DNA of 18,091 bases from Ignavibacteriales bacterium UBA6490 (lineage in GTDB: Bacteria; Bacteroidota; Ignavibacteria; Ignavibacteriales; Ignavibacteriaceae), in contig DJMM01000081.1 of NCBI GenBank assembly GCA_002435365.1, positions 2,757 to 20,847 of the forward strand. The letters are read 5' to 3'. The notes under the pieces are model-generated. The model was not told the origin of the DNA. It made no database searches and saw only the letters and a program-made list of their open reading frames with translations. Below, one piece after another: positions 7,245 through 14,432 of this stretch. The stretch's first letter is position 1. Each line of letters starts with the position of its first letter. The position numbers and the translations under genes were made by a program.

Positions 7245-8069
7245 TCAATAAAACGAGTGAAAGCTTTTTGAAAGAAAATTTGTAATCAGAGTTGACCCTA
7301 TCGCAATTACAAAACCAATTATCGAAAGGAAAACAACTTTCTTCCCTCTCCATTTACCGAATATTTTACTGATAATACCAATACCGTATAGAATCCATAC
7401 GATAGCGGTGCCTATCAGTTTAGGATCGGTATAAGAAAAATCAGGAAATGCGCTGGGAAGCCAGATTATGCCTATTGTAATTGTAAAACTCAGTAATATG
7501 AAACCGAATATTGCTGCATAGAAACTTAATTTTTCCAGGATCTCAAGGCTCGGAAGCCTGTTAAATACCAGCCCGAATTTATTCAGTTTTATTTCTTTAT
7601 ATAAAATCAGGTAAAGAAATCCGTATATCGCTGAAATAGTTATCCCCGAATAACCAAGCAGTGCGCTAATTACATGACTCCCCAGCAGATTGCTGCGCAA
7701 TACCTCTTTTACAATTACCAAATCCTCGATGTAGATGGATGAAATTACCTGGAACAGGATAGAGATAATAATGATAAAAGGACCTGTACCCCTTACATCA
7801 GTCAAAAGCTCAAGTATGAAGTATGCGAAGCTGACCGAAAATGCAAGTACCGTAAATATCTCGAAAACATTGGTGATGGGCATATGGTCAAACTCAATTG
7901 AACGGATGACCAGGTATACAACATGAATGCAGAGGGTAAGAAAAAGGACTAACCTCTTGAAGTTTGAAATATGCTTTCCCCCTCTCATAAAATCGTAGAA
8001 ATAGACACTAAAAGAGATAATATAGAGAAAAGGCAGCAGCCCGTTAATAAAATCTATTGAGGGTTTCAT
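7245..8069 (-). CDS. HemX/CcsA-like membrane protein of the cytochrome c assembly family
   Basis: Polytopic membrane protein of 274 aa with about eight hydrophobic segments (roughly 8-28, 38-58, 68-90, 96-115, 128-157, 180-203, 218-234, 245-266). The family includes CcsA, which handles heme in cytochrome c maturation, and HemX, encoded beside hemA in many bacteria and reported in Bacillus to lower HemA levels. Family marks are MPITNVFE (about 63-70), a histidine in SHVISALLGYSG (His132) and a remnant of the WWD heme-handling loop, here SYTDPKLIGTAIVW (about 212-225), in which the Trp residues typical of CcsA before DPK are absent. That loss and the position directly before hemA favour a HemX-like role over a cytochrome c synthase, but this is inference. 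It is the first gene of the hem operon; ATG at 8069 lacks a clear Shine-Dalgarno sequence. Confidence 0.85.
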   Translation of the reverse strand: MKPSIDFINGLLPFLYIISFSVYFYDFMRGGKHISNFKRLVLFLTLCIHVVYLVIRSIEFDHMPITNVFEIFTVLAFSVSFAYFILELLTDVRGTGPFIIIISILFQVISSIYIEDLVIVKEVLRSNLLGSHVISALLGYSGITISAIYGFLYLILYKEIKLNKFGLVFNRLPSLEILEKLSFYAAIFGFILLSFTITIGIIWLPSAFPDFSYTDPKLIGTAIVWILYGIGIISKIFGKWRGKKVVFLSIIGFVIAIGSTLITNFLSKSFHSFY

Positions 8070-8093
8070 AAATTATATTGTTTGATTGAAGGG

Positions 8094-8124
8094 CAAACAT
8101 ATCCAAAAAGAATTCGTAATGCAA
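8094..8124 (-). promoter_or_regulatory. Candidate Bacteroidota-type promoter for the hem operon
   Basis: On the minus strand TTG (8124-8122) is followed by 20 nt and then TATGTTTG (8101-8094). This matches the Bacteroidota/Flavobacterium pattern TTG-N17-23-TAnnTTTG. The predicted start point near 8088 would give a leader of about 20 nt before the ATG at 8069. The short leader fits the lack of a Shine-Dalgarno site. No experimental support. Confidence 0.5.
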
Positions 8125-8131
8125 TACAAAA

Positions 8132-8147
8132 ATGACTGACGGGTCAT
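8132..8147. promoter_or_regulatory. TetR-operator-like dyad upstream of the hem promoter
   Basis: ATGAC (8132-8136) and GTCAT (8143-8147) are exact inverted halves with a 6-nt centre, and the first half is followed by a second TGAC (ATGACTGACGGGTCAT). The TGAC-N-GTCA form resembles operators bound by several TetR-family repressors. It ends about 8 bp upstream of the -33 element of the candidate promoter and 63-78 nt before the first codon of the operon that encodes the TetR-HemD fusion. Assignment of the fusion as its ligand is inference. Confidence 0.4.
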
Positions 8148-8163
8148 AATAAATTGTTTGATT

Positions 8164-8197
8164 TCAGCCCATAATTCGTGTTGAGGCTGATTTTTTT
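8164..8197 (+). terminator. Hairpin with T7 tail, plus strand
   Basis: TCAGCC (8164-8169) pairs with GGCTGA (8185-8190) around a 15-nt loop, followed by seven T residues (8191-8197). This has the form of a weak intrinsic terminator on the plus strand, but no plus-strand gene lies before it, only the antisense of the HemX/CcsA-like gene. It could stop antisense transcription of the hem promoter region or end a short RNA, or be chance. Confidence 0.25.
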
Positions 8198-8826
8198 AAG
8201 AAATAGCAGGAAAACTGAAGACCGTTTGATTTACTGGTCGCAGAAAGAAGAAAAAGAATACCGACAGTCTGTGACAAATGGCCCGGTTTGAGAAATATTT
8301 ATAGAATTGGCTGCATAATGGTGTGCGTATATTTGTCCTCACTATGTCTTTACTCTACTCTTACAGCAGTAGAGATTAATTCAGAAAAGCGCACCATAGG
8401 CTATTGCTCTGATTGCTGTAACGGCTTATTAAGAGAATTTTATATGCCGGACATTTATCGTAATGATTTGGCGATTATTCCGCATCAGCTTCCTGAAGAC
8501 CGCTTATAATAGTTACCCTGATATTAAATACATCACTGATGTTTAGCCGTAATTTAGTTATGATTTTAACCGAAAATCTAAAATAATGTAAAATACCGTA
8601 GCAGGAAGAAATATTTAGGGATTTGACATTCAGCCGAAAGTGACCTGATCGCTTTAAAAGTATTTTTTTTGTGGCCCGGTATTTTTCCTTCGGGGATTTG
8701 GGGTCTTATTGAAACATCGCAGAAGATGTTATCTGGTACAAAGTAGTATATCTAACATTTTAGTTTGAAAAATAGATTAACGGTTGTTTAATGATTTCCC
8801 TTATTAGTTGAATATTTTATCAGGCA

Positions 8827-10200
8827 ATGAATAACTTAACCGAAAAAATTCCGTCAGTAAATTTCCGGAATGTTGTTGAAAGCATCTCCGATTATTTTTT
8901 GGTACTCGATAGTAACTTAGACCTCATATATTTTAATAAAGCCGTTGAAGACTTATTTGAATCCCGTTCAGGGTTACTTCAGAATAAATCTTTTTTTGAA
9001 ATTCAACCTGAGTTAAAAGGATCAAAGGCGGAGGAAATCTACCGGAAAGTCCTTTCCACCGGGAAGTCGCAATGTTTTGTGCAGGATTTCAAAATCCACA
9101 ACAGGATAAAGTCATTGGAAATTTCAGTATATCCTTCTCCTGATGGTTTAGTTATTTACGGCAAGGATATTACAGAATTTAAAATTGCAGAAGAATCAGG
9201 CAGACGCTCTGAAATCCTGATCCGTACAACTCTTGATAACCTTTTGGAAGGCTGCGCTGTTTTTGCACCCGACTGGAGATATCTTTATGTAAATGAAGCA
9301 AATGCTGTTCATGCCCATCATACCCGGGAGGAACTTCTGGGGAATAAATTAACAGAGATATTTCCGGGTGTAGAAAACACATTAATATTCAAAGCATATG
9401 AGAGGGTAATGAAGAAAAGGGTACCGGAGAATATAGTAAGCGATTATCATTTTGCTGACGGTACCGAGAGCTGGTTTGAGATTAAGATTGTGCCTATACC
9501 TGAAGGCATCTTCATTTTATCTTCAGATATTACCGAACTGAAAAAAAACGAAGAGATTATAAAAACTTCTCTGAAAGAAAAAGAGGTACTGCTGCAGGAA
9601 CTTTACCACCGGACTAAAAACAACATGCAGGTGATTTCATCGCTGTTCAAACTTGAGGCCGCTGCCTCCGGCGACAAACAATTTCTCTCTATTGCCAACC
9701 AGATGAACAACCGGATTCAGGCTATTTCACTGGTTCATCAGAAACTTTTTCAATCGAACAATCTTTCAATGATCAACCTTGCAGAGTATATATCCGACCT
9801 GCTGAACCTTCTTATATCAAGCTACTCAGCTGCACCTGAAAAAATTCATGTGGAGAAAGATCTGCAAGCAATCAGTGTTCTTCTTGATACCGCCGTTCCG
9901 TGCGGTTTGATTATTAACGAATTAATCTCAAACTCCCTGAAGTATGCATTTCCGGGTAACCGGGAAGGATCAATCGCAGTCCGATTATCCTCCATTGAAA
10001 AGGAAGAAATAGAATTAATAATTGAGGATAACGGGATAGGATTTAAAGAACAGGATATTTGGAAAAATTCAAAACTTGGTCTGCAGCTTTTCAAAATGAT
10101 AGCCGAGGACCAGCTTATGGCAGACATATCACTAAACAGAAGCAAGGGTACTTCCTGGAAAATAATTTTCAAAGATACGCACTACAGCAGGAGGGTTTAA
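8827..10200 (+). CDS. Soluble PAS-PAS sensor histidine kinase, HisKA_2 family
   Basis: Cytoplasmic sensor kinase of 457 aa with no membrane segment or signal peptide. Two PAS-type modules occupy about 12-118 and 126-238; both end in the usual DIT linker (KDITEFK, SDITELK). A HisKA_2 dimerisation/phosphotransfer helix follows (LKEKEVLLQELYHRTKNNMQVISSLF, about 249-274, acceptor His261). The HATPase domain is about 355-455 with N-box INELISNSLKYAF (about 363-375), G1 motif EDNGIGF (about 400-406) and a final lobe with KGTSWKIIF. The H-box reads LYHRTKNNMQ where most relatives have IHHRVKNNLQ, but the histidine before Arg is kept. Its input signal is unknown and no response regulator lies nearby. 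ATG at 8827 has a weak AGG just upstream. It converges on the next kinase with 8 nt between stop codons. Confidence 0.9.
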   Translation: MNNLTEKIPSVNFRNVVESISDYFLVLDSNLDLIYFNKAVEDLFESRSGLLQNKSFFEIQPELKGSKAEEIYRKVLSTGKSQCFVQDFKIHNRIKSLEISVYPSPDGLVIYGKDITEFKIAEESGRRSEILIRTTLDNLLEGCAVFAPDWRYLYVNEANAVHAHHTREELLGNKLTEIFPGVENTLIFKAYERVMKKRVPENIVSDYHFADGTESWFEIKIVPIPEGIFILSSDITELKKNEEIIKTSLKEKEVLLQELYHRTKNNMQVISSLFKLEAAASGDKQFLSIANQMNNRIQAISLVHQKLFQSNNLSMINLAEYISDLLNLLISSYSAAPEKIHVEKDLQAISVLLDTAVPCGLIINELISNSLKYAFPGNREGSIAVRLSSIEKEEIELIIEDNGIGFKEQDIWKNSKLGLQLFKMIAEDQLMADISLNRSKGTSWKIIFKDTHYSRRV

Positions 10201-10208
10201 TTATCCGG

Positions 10209-12197
10209 TTATGGTTCGATTTCTCTTAATGTTATATCGAATTTTGTTCCGTTCCCGGTAACAATATTCACAAACCCGTCAAGCTGCTCTGAAAGGCTGT
10301 AGATCAGCTGAAAGCCCAGGGTATTTGAATTTCTGAAATCATAATCCTTTGGAAGGCCTATTCCGTCATCGCTGATAATTAATTTATACTGCTTTTCGCC
10401 GACTCCCCTGAATTCAATCACAACATTTCCATTCCTGTTATCGGGGAATGCATACTTGAAAATATTGGAAATAATCTCCGTTATTATAAGTCCCAAAGGT
10501 ATTACTATATCCAATTTCAGCATCAGGTCTTCAATTTTTGTACTTACCGAAATCCGTCCCTGGTTTACATTATAAGTGTTCACGAGCTGGGGGACAAGAT
10601 TGTTGAAGTATTTTTCTGAACTTACCGAGGAAATATTCCCCTTGTAAAGTACTTCATGAAGCAGGGCCATTGATTTTATACGGTTCTGGCTATCGACGAA
10701 TATTCTTTTAATGCTCTCATCGCCAATAAAATTAGCCTGAAGATTCAAAAGGCTTATTATCAGCTGAAGATTATTCTTTACCCTGTGATGAATTTCTTTC
10801 AGGAGTATGTCTTTCTCCTTCAGTGCTTTTTTCAGTTCGGCGTCATTAATCTTCTTTTCAGAAACGTCCCGTATTATACTCTGATAATATTTATTTTCCC
10901 CTGCTTCAATAAACCGGGAACTGGATTCAATATAAAAAATGCTTCCGTCTTTCTTTTTATGTAGCGCCTCATAAACAAAACCTCCCGACTCTTTTATCTG
11001 TCCCAGAATTCCTCCTGTGGAAGGGTTGTTTCTATCAGCAAGAAGCTCGTTCAGATTCATTTTTGTAAGGTCATCAGTTGTATAACCGTAAATGTTCGAC
11101 GCTCTCTCATTAGCATAAATTATTTTTCCGCTGCTGTCGAAAAGGAAAATCACATCGTTGGCGTATTTTGTGAGATACTCAAAATTCTTAATAAGAGCCT
11201 GCTTATCCAGTTCACTCATATAAAGAAGCTTCGCTTTCTGATTCCTCCACATTAATACAAGTACTGCAGCAGCTGCCAATATGAGCATAATACTGAATAC
11301 CGTTACATTAAAATAAAGCTCATACAGGGGTGCAAAAATTTCATCCAGATCAACTTTTGTAACTACAAGCCATTCGCTTCCCGGGATTTCATCCAAATCG
11401 GCCAGAACATTTTCCCCCCGGTAATCTCTTCCCTCGACAACACCTCTTACACCATGAGCCGCAAGTGCGGCGGGAAGCTTTTCGGATAACAACGGATATT
11501 TAAAGAACAGCGGTTTGTTTTTTATATGACGAAGCTTATTAAGATAAACGATACTATCGTTTTCAACTTTAAAGATCAGTATTTCCGAAGTTCTGGACGG
11601 AGTTGGCCAGCTCTGGATTATAGGATACAGATATTTATCCGGATCGATTTTCAATATCAGTACTCCGACCGATTCGTCAAAGTTTTGACCACCTGCGACC
11701 AGCGGGACGTAAAGATCCATGTAAACCTGCTGGTTATCATAGTGCAGGTCCGAAAACATCGGTTTCCTCATAAAAAGAACCTTATCGAACAAGGCTTTGT
11801 CAACATAAAAAATGTTCGTGTCTCCCACACTGCGGGTTAAATTCATATCATATATATAAGCGGTAAAATAACCCATCTGACGCTCATACGCCTCCATCCA
11901 TTTACCGATTTTGAGAGAATCCGAAGTGCGTCTGTACTTATGGAATCTTTCTATCACTTCATTCAGCATCTCGTCCCGGGAAATAACCGACGCATCGGAA
12001 AGTTTTTCTGTCCTCCAGGATATTACCTGTTTGACTTTAAGATCACCAATGGCAGACAATTCAATATACTTTTCATCTTTTATCTTTCCTTTCCGGTACT
12101 GATAAAAGAAAATAGCAGTAAGAATTATCACCACTGCGAGAAAAAGAAAAATGAATATGTAATTGAAGCTCGTTCTGGAACTGGTTTGCTGTTTCAT
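10209..12197 (-). CDS. Membrane-bound Cache-PAS sensor histidine kinase, HisKA_2 family
   Basis: Sensor kinase of 662 aa. A first transmembrane helix (about 12-33), a large extracytoplasmic region (about 36-294) of dCache-like character, and a second helix (about 296-317) form the sensor. A PAS domain (about 335-450, with NDVIFLFDSSGKIIYANERASNIYGY) relays to a HisKA_2 helix (about 459-485, LLKEIHHRVKNNLQLIISLLNLQ, acceptor His471) and a C-terminal HATPase domain with IITEIISNIFKYAFP and ISDDGIGLP. The catalytic half resembles the neighbouring soluble kinase, suggesting related proteins with different inputs. Ligand and partner regulator are not encoded here. ATG at 12197 has no clear Shine-Dalgarno site. 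The extracytoplasmic domain assignment is by overall pattern rather than by a specific ligand motif. Confidence 0.9.
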   Translation of the reverse strand: MKQQTSSRTSFNYIFIFLFLAVVIILTAIFFYQYRKGKIKDEKYIELSAIGDLKVKQVISWRTEKLSDASVISRDEMLNEVIERFHKYRRTSDSLKIGKWMEAYERQMGYFTAYIYDMNLTRSVGDTNIFYVDKALFDKVLFMRKPMFSDLHYDNQQVYMDLYVPLVAGGQNFDESVGVLILKIDPDKYLYPIIQSWPTPSRTSEILIFKVENDSIVYLNKLRHIKNKPLFFKYPLLSEKLPAALAAHGVRGVVEGRDYRGENVLADLDEIPGSEWLVVTKVDLDEIFAPLYELYFNVTVFSIMLILAAAAVLVLMWRNQKAKLLYMSELDKQALIKNFEYLTKYANDVIFLFDSSGKIIYANERASNIYGYTTDDLTKMNLNELLADRNNPSTGGILGQIKESGGFVYEALHKKKDGSIFYIESSSRFIEAGENKYYQSIIRDVSEKKINDAELKKALKEKDILLKEIHHRVKNNLQLIISLLNLQANFIGDESIKRIFVDSQNRIKSMALLHEVLYKGNISSVSSEKYFNNLVPQLVNTYNVNQGRISVSTKIEDLMLKLDIVIPLGLIITEIISNIFKYAFPDNRNGNVVIEFRGVGEKQYKLIISDDGIGLPKDYDFRNSNTLGFQLIYSLSEQLDGFVNIVTGNGTKFDITLREIEP

Positions 12198-12651
12198 TTG
12201 AGTAAAAAACTATCAGGTGTGAAATTATACCGTATTTTAATCATAAACAAGTGTCCGTTATTAAGATCAGCTTTGCCCCGAAAAACGTAATTCTTTAAGT
12301 TTTAGCTCACAGAAACAGAAGTTTTTTTAACTTCTATTTGAATTCCGGGTATACCTGCAAACTAAAAAAAAATTTTTTTTGTCATTCTTTTTTCAGCATT
12401 TTTCCAATCCAGGCTGAATATTAACGGTATTTACAGCTGATTGTTATAATGTCGGCTTGCAAACGCTTTTTTCTCCTGAACTTGTCTGTCAAAACTGTCA
12501 GTTAAGTTTGGAAGATTGCGCTATCCATAAGCCGTTTGGAGCTTATTAGCACCCCAATTGGTCATGACGTTGCATAATATCTGTTTTATATGGTATTTTA
12601 ATCTGCCTTTGATGTTGTTTTTTTGATTCGCATTCACTTAACTTAACCCTT
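12198..12651. other. 454-bp divergent intergenic region
   Basis: Lies between the membrane kinase (minus) and the acyltransferase-like gene (plus). A weak promoter-like pair for the kinase is TTGTTT-N15-TATAAT on the minus strand (12250-12224), about 26 nt before its ATG. The region also has a 7-bp AT-rich hairpin (12317-12335), an A9T8 tract (12364-12380), the repeat CTGTCA at 12486 and 12495 overlapping the palindrome AACTGTCAGTT (12493-12503), and the dyad ATAAGC-N8-GCTTAT (12527-12546). No gene or RNA recognised. Confidence 0.45.
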
Positions 12652-13785
12652 ATGAAAGAAAAAAAACGTTACCTGTTTTTTGATCTGTTGCGGGGATGGT
12701 CGCTTATCATAATGATGGAAGCACACGTCTTCAATGCACTGATGCAGGATGATCTGAGAAATACTGCCTGGTTCGGTATCATGAATTACATAAACGGACT
12801 GGTTGCACCGGCTTTTCTCTTTGTTTCGGGTGCGGTCTTTTACCTCTCCACCCATGGAAAAACCGATGAACTGCGCAGGCTGGGTCCTTCCTTCAGAAAA
12901 AAACTCTTCAGAATTTTACTCATTGCGCTGGCGGGCTACTCACTCCATCTTCCGTTTTTATCCCTAAACAGCATGATTAACCAGGCCAGTCCGACCCAGG
13001 TAATGAACTTCTTTGCAGTTGATATTCTGCAGTGCATTGCCGCAGGACTGCTGTTTATCTTGTTTCTTAAAATCCTTGTCCGTAATGAAGAGAGCTATCT
13101 TTATATCACCATGTTTACCCTTGTGATAATTATACTTGCATCACCCTGGGTATGGAAGCAGGAACTCATAGAATACCTGCCCTTATTCGTTGCAGATTAT
13201 TTTTCTCCCCGCTACGGTTCCCTCTTTCCGCTTCTGCCATGGCTGTCATTTTTGCTGGCGGGTGTTGTCTTCGCATACTATTTTGTGCGCTTCAGAAACA
13301 GAAACAAGGAAGTAAAATTTATAAAGATATTATTTACAGCCGGAGTATTAGTCGCGGGGGCGGGGCATCTGTTAATATCAGGACACCTTCTGCCGGAATC
13401 TTTACAAACCCTGGCACCTGACCCTGTATTTATACTTCAGCGTCTTGCTTATGTACTTGTATTTATCGGCTTATGCTGGTACTATTATTATAAGAGAGGA
13501 GAAGTAAGATCTTATATTACAATCGTGGGGATGGAATCCTTAATTGTCTACTGGCTTCATCTGCAGGTTATTTTCAGGCAGTTTGACGGCGGGACCAGTA
13601 TCTCATCAATCATCGGCAAATCATTAAACGGGATTGAGGCCGGTTTAGCTTTTATACTATTGTCCCTGCTGATGATATTGGCAGCATTCGCTTGGAATAA
13701 ACTGAAATCCAGGTTTCCCAAAGTTCCACGCCAGATAACAGGTCTTATAGTATGGGGATGTCTGCTGATTTTCATTCTTCTATAA
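12652..13785 (+). CDS. Polytopic membrane protein, HGSNAT_cat/DUF1624-type acyltransferase
   Basis: Integral membrane protein of 377 aa with about ten hydrophobic helices. The N-terminus has the family signature FDLLRGWSLIIMMEAHVFNAL (Asp11, Arg14, His25), then NGLVAPAFLFVSGAVFYLSTH and, in the middle, PLLPWLSFLLAGVVFAYYF. This pattern fits the heparan-alpha-glucosaminide N-acetyltransferase-like and DUF1624 group, which is thought to move acyl groups across the membrane. The actual substrate in bacteria is generally unknown; a cell-envelope glycan is plausible. ATG at 12652 has no Shine-Dalgarno sequence. It ends 5 nt from the convergent msrA stop, with no terminator visible between. An acyltransferase_3 relative is an alternative but fits less well. 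Confidence 0.75.
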   Translation: MKEKKRYLFFDLLRGWSLIIMMEAHVFNALMQDDLRNTAWFGIMNYINGLVAPAFLFVSGAVFYLSTHGKTDELRRLGPSFRKKLFRILLIALAGYSLHLPFLSLNSMINQASPTQVMNFFAVDILQCIAAGLLFILFLKILVRNEESYLYITMFTLVIIILASPWVWKQELIEYLPLFVADYFSPRYGSLFPLLPWLSFLLAGVVFAYYFVRFRNRNKEVKFIKILFTAGVLVAGAGHLLISGHLLPESLQTLAPDPVFILQRLAYVLVFIGLCWYYYYKRGEVRSYITIVGMESLIVYWLHLQVIFRQFDGGTSISSIIGKSLNGIEAGLAFILLSLLMILAAFAWNKLKSRFPKVPRQITGLIVWGCLLIFILL

Positions 13786-13790
13786 AATGA

Positions 13791-14432
13791 TTATTTCTTC
13801 AACTTCTGACCGAAAACTTTTTCAAATTTTTCAAGCTTTGGTGCAATCACAAACGAGCAATAACCCTGATACGGGTTTTTTTCATAGTAATCCTGGTGAT
13901 AATCCTCAGCAGCATAAAATTTTTCGAAGGGTGCTATTTCGGTAACTATCGGTTTATCCCATGCCCCCGATTTATCAAGCTCTTTTTTATAGCGTTCAGC
14001 TTTTTCCTTCTGTTCATCATTATGATAAAAAATTACCGATCTGTACTGGGTGCCGACATCTGCTCCCTGCCTGTTCAAAGTTGTAGGATCATGGGTCTGC
14101 CAGAATACTTCCAGAATTTCATCATACGAAATTTCGGACGGATCATATTCTATCTGGATCACCTCGGCATGACCGGTTTTGCCTGTACAGACTTCTTCAT
14201 AGGTTGGATTCTGTTTGGTCCCTCCTGAGTAGCCTGATCGCACTGAATACACTCCTTCCAGTCTCTCATAAATAGCTTCCGTACACCAGAAGCATCCTGA
14301 TCCGAATGTTGCTATTTGAAGATTCTTGTTTTTCAAAGATGCCGCCTCCAGTTTAGTATTGTTTTCCGCTGCCTTACATCCGGCAAACAGAATAAGCAGA
14401 ATGATCAGATATTTATACATATAATTAACCAT
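13791..14432 (-). CDS. msrA: Peptide methionine sulfoxide reductase MsrA, predicted lipoprotein
   Basis: Reduces the S-epimer of methionine sulfoxide in proteins. The catalytic motif GSGCFWCTEAIYERLEGV (nucleophile Cys47, Cys50), SGYSGGTKQNPTYEEVCTGKTGHAEVIQIEYDP, FWQTHDPTTLNRQGADVGTQYRS and a likely resolving cysteine in GYCSFVIAPK are all present. A lipoprotein signal precedes the domain (MYKYLIILLILFAGC, lipidated Cys19), so the enzyme should sit on the outside of the cytoplasmic membrane or in the periplasm and repair envelope proteins. There is no fused MsrB domain and no msrB in the window. ATG at 14432 is used here; the ATG at 14420 (Met5) would equally give a functional signal. Convergent with the acyltransferase-like gene. 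Confidence 0.93.
   Translation of the reverse strand: MVNYMYKYLIILLILFAGCKAAENNTKLEAASLKNKNLQIATFGSGCFWCTEAIYERLEGVYSVRSGYSGGTKQNPTYEEVCTGKTGHAEVIQIEYDPSEISYDEILEVFWQTHDPTTLNRQGADVGTQYRSVIFYHNDEQKEKAERYKKELDKSGAWDKPIVTEIAPFEKFYAAEDYHQDYYEKNPYQGYCSFVIAPKLEKFEKVFGQKLKK

Larger units (their letters stand above)
8077..8231. repeat. Three spaced GTTTGATT repeats
   Basis: GTTTGATT occurs at 8080-8087, 8156-8163 and 8224-8231, all in the same orientation. The first two extend to an 11-bp identity (ATTGTTTGATT at 8077-8087 and 8153-8163). Spacing is 76 and 68 bp. They flank the hem promoter and the TetR-type dyad. They may be activator sites; AT-rich chance repetition cannot be excluded. Confidence 0.3.
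8070..8826. other. 757-bp divergent intergenic region
   Basis: Lies between the hem operon (minus strand) and the first histidine kinase (plus strand). The first 160 bp next to the hem operon hold a promoter-like site, a TetR-type dyad, repeated GTTTGATT motifs and a hairpin with a T-run, all listed separately. A 73-codon frame at 8288-8509, with a TTG start, no ribosome site and a hydrophobic N-terminus, is not convincing as a gene. From about 8510 to 8826 the sequence is AT-rich, and I see no gene, RNA or strong promoter beyond what the kinase would need. Confidence 0.5.

Noticed and set aside
8288..8509. 73-codon frame with hydrophobic N-terminus and cysteines
   Set aside because: TTG start with no ribosome site, no recognisable family, isolated in an AT-rich intergenic region. 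Could be a small membrane peptide but nothing supports translation.
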